A DNA stretch of 64,000 nt from an uncultured Odoribacter sp. Its GTDB lineage: Bacteria > Bacteroidota > Bacteroidia > Bacteroidales > Marinifilaceae. Both the position numbers and the translations under genes were made by a program. Positions 63,737 to 64,000 of this stretch are shown piece by piece (the first letter of the stretch is position 1; each line of letters opens with the position of its first letter). Where the stretch lies: assembly GCA_910589025.1 (NCBI GenBank), contig CAJURM010000012.1, forward strand, positions 21,932 through 85,931, given 5' to 3'. The notes under the pieces are model-generated. The model ran no database searches. It was not told where the DNA came from and worked only from the letters and a program-made list of their open reading frames with translations.

Positions 63737-64000
63737 GTTTAGTCAATAAATAGATGGTTATTTTAATTCATTCTTTATATATTTCGCTTATGTTCGGAAT
63801 AATAATAGTCCGAGTTAGACAGTAAATATATTTTCAAAGTGGAAATATATACATTTCCAAACTATTCCTAAAAAAAACCTTTATTTGAAAAAATAAAAGG
63901 TTATGAAATCAGAAATAGAAAAATATGTTAGTCAAAAGGTTAAGGTGGAAAAAACGGTAAACTTGACCCCTTAAAAACGGATGAAGGTGACCACCTAAAG
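63737..64000. other. Element regulatory region with two palindromes and possible IS end
   Basis: 264 bases. TGGAAAT...ATTTCCA (63840-63859) and AACCTTT...AAAGGTT (63876-63902) are inverted repeats directly before the ATG at 63903. From 63950 the sequence has repeated ACTTGACCCC and GGTGACCACC blocks, reminiscent of the terminal repeats of IS21-family elements; too little is present to decide. The window ends here. Confidence 0.4.
63903..63974 (+). pseudogene. Truncated regulator gene (XRE-like N-terminus)
   Basis: A 23-codon frame starts MKSEIEKYVSQKVKV and then stops early (EKTVNLTP). The first 15 residues look like the N-terminus of small XRE-type regulators in Bacteroidota elements. After about 63950 the frame runs into IS-end-like sequence. 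A cut by an insertion is inferred; the short length makes this uncertain. Confidence 0.35.

Overview
The window is Bacteroidota chromosome, most likely order Bacteroidales and possibly Odoribacteraceae (the family is a guess). The evidence is sigma-ABfr-type promoters (TAnnTTTG near -7, sometimes TTTG or TTG near -33), few Shine-Dalgarno sequences, a DUF5686 protein, a FimB/Mfa2-like lipoprotein, a BACON-type lipoprotein, a TPP-riboswitch TonB receptor/PnuT/thiamine pyrophosphokinase operon, pyruvate:ferredoxin oxidoreductase, tryptophanase and an IntDOT-like integrase. Most of it is dense core chromosome.

Layout. 1-9.9 kb: the start of a DUF5686 surface protein (runs off the left edge), kdsD, recQ, an ECF sigma factor with a membrane-anchored TonB-domain partner, an AspT/YidE-type transporter, an M23 peptidase lipoprotein and a YtfJ-like protein. 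10.1-16.7 kb: a tripartite RND efflux operon with lpxA as apparent last gene. 17-25.4 kb: a CPA1 antiporter with MgtC, a FabH-like synthase, two translationally coupled acyltransferase-like genes, a FimB/Mfa2-like lipoprotein with a C-terminal lectin-like domain, and a MATE exporter. 25.4-32 kb: nagB, an RSH alarmone enzyme whose synthetase half looks inactivated, fumC and a GH36 alpha-galactosidase. 32.1-35.9 kb: the thiamine salvage operon behind a TPP riboswitch. 36-39 kb: small secreted proteins and the wreck of a type I restriction-modification locus (hsdM tail, intact ORF6N gene, 24-codon hsdS head).

39-48.7 kb is the most interesting part: a RiPP locus of the grasp-with-spasm type, its core visibly more AT-rich than the flanks. 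On the minus strand it encodes a 69-residue double-glycine precursor, an intercistronic terminator/attenuator, an ATP-grasp maturase, an unrecognised 67-residue protein coupled to both neighbours, a SPASM protein without a radical-SAM motif, a secreted esterase-TPR protein, a C39-peptidase ABC exporter and a HlyD-type adaptor. A small secreted protein and a membrane TPR/HTH regulator sit upstream. Together they should make, modify, cleave and export a graspetide-like peptide.

49-60.2 kb returns to core metabolism: nifJ, tnaA, a DEAD-box helicase, a small HTH protein, an RlmI-like methyltransferase, glmM and gcvH. At 60.5 kb a tRNA-Asp(GTC) is followed by a tyrosine recombinase and two paralogous genes of unknown function. 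This is probably the start of an integrative element continuing past the right edge, where a truncated regulator gene abuts possible IS-end motifs. Terminator hairpins close many units. No rRNA, CRISPR array or complete insertion sequence was seen.
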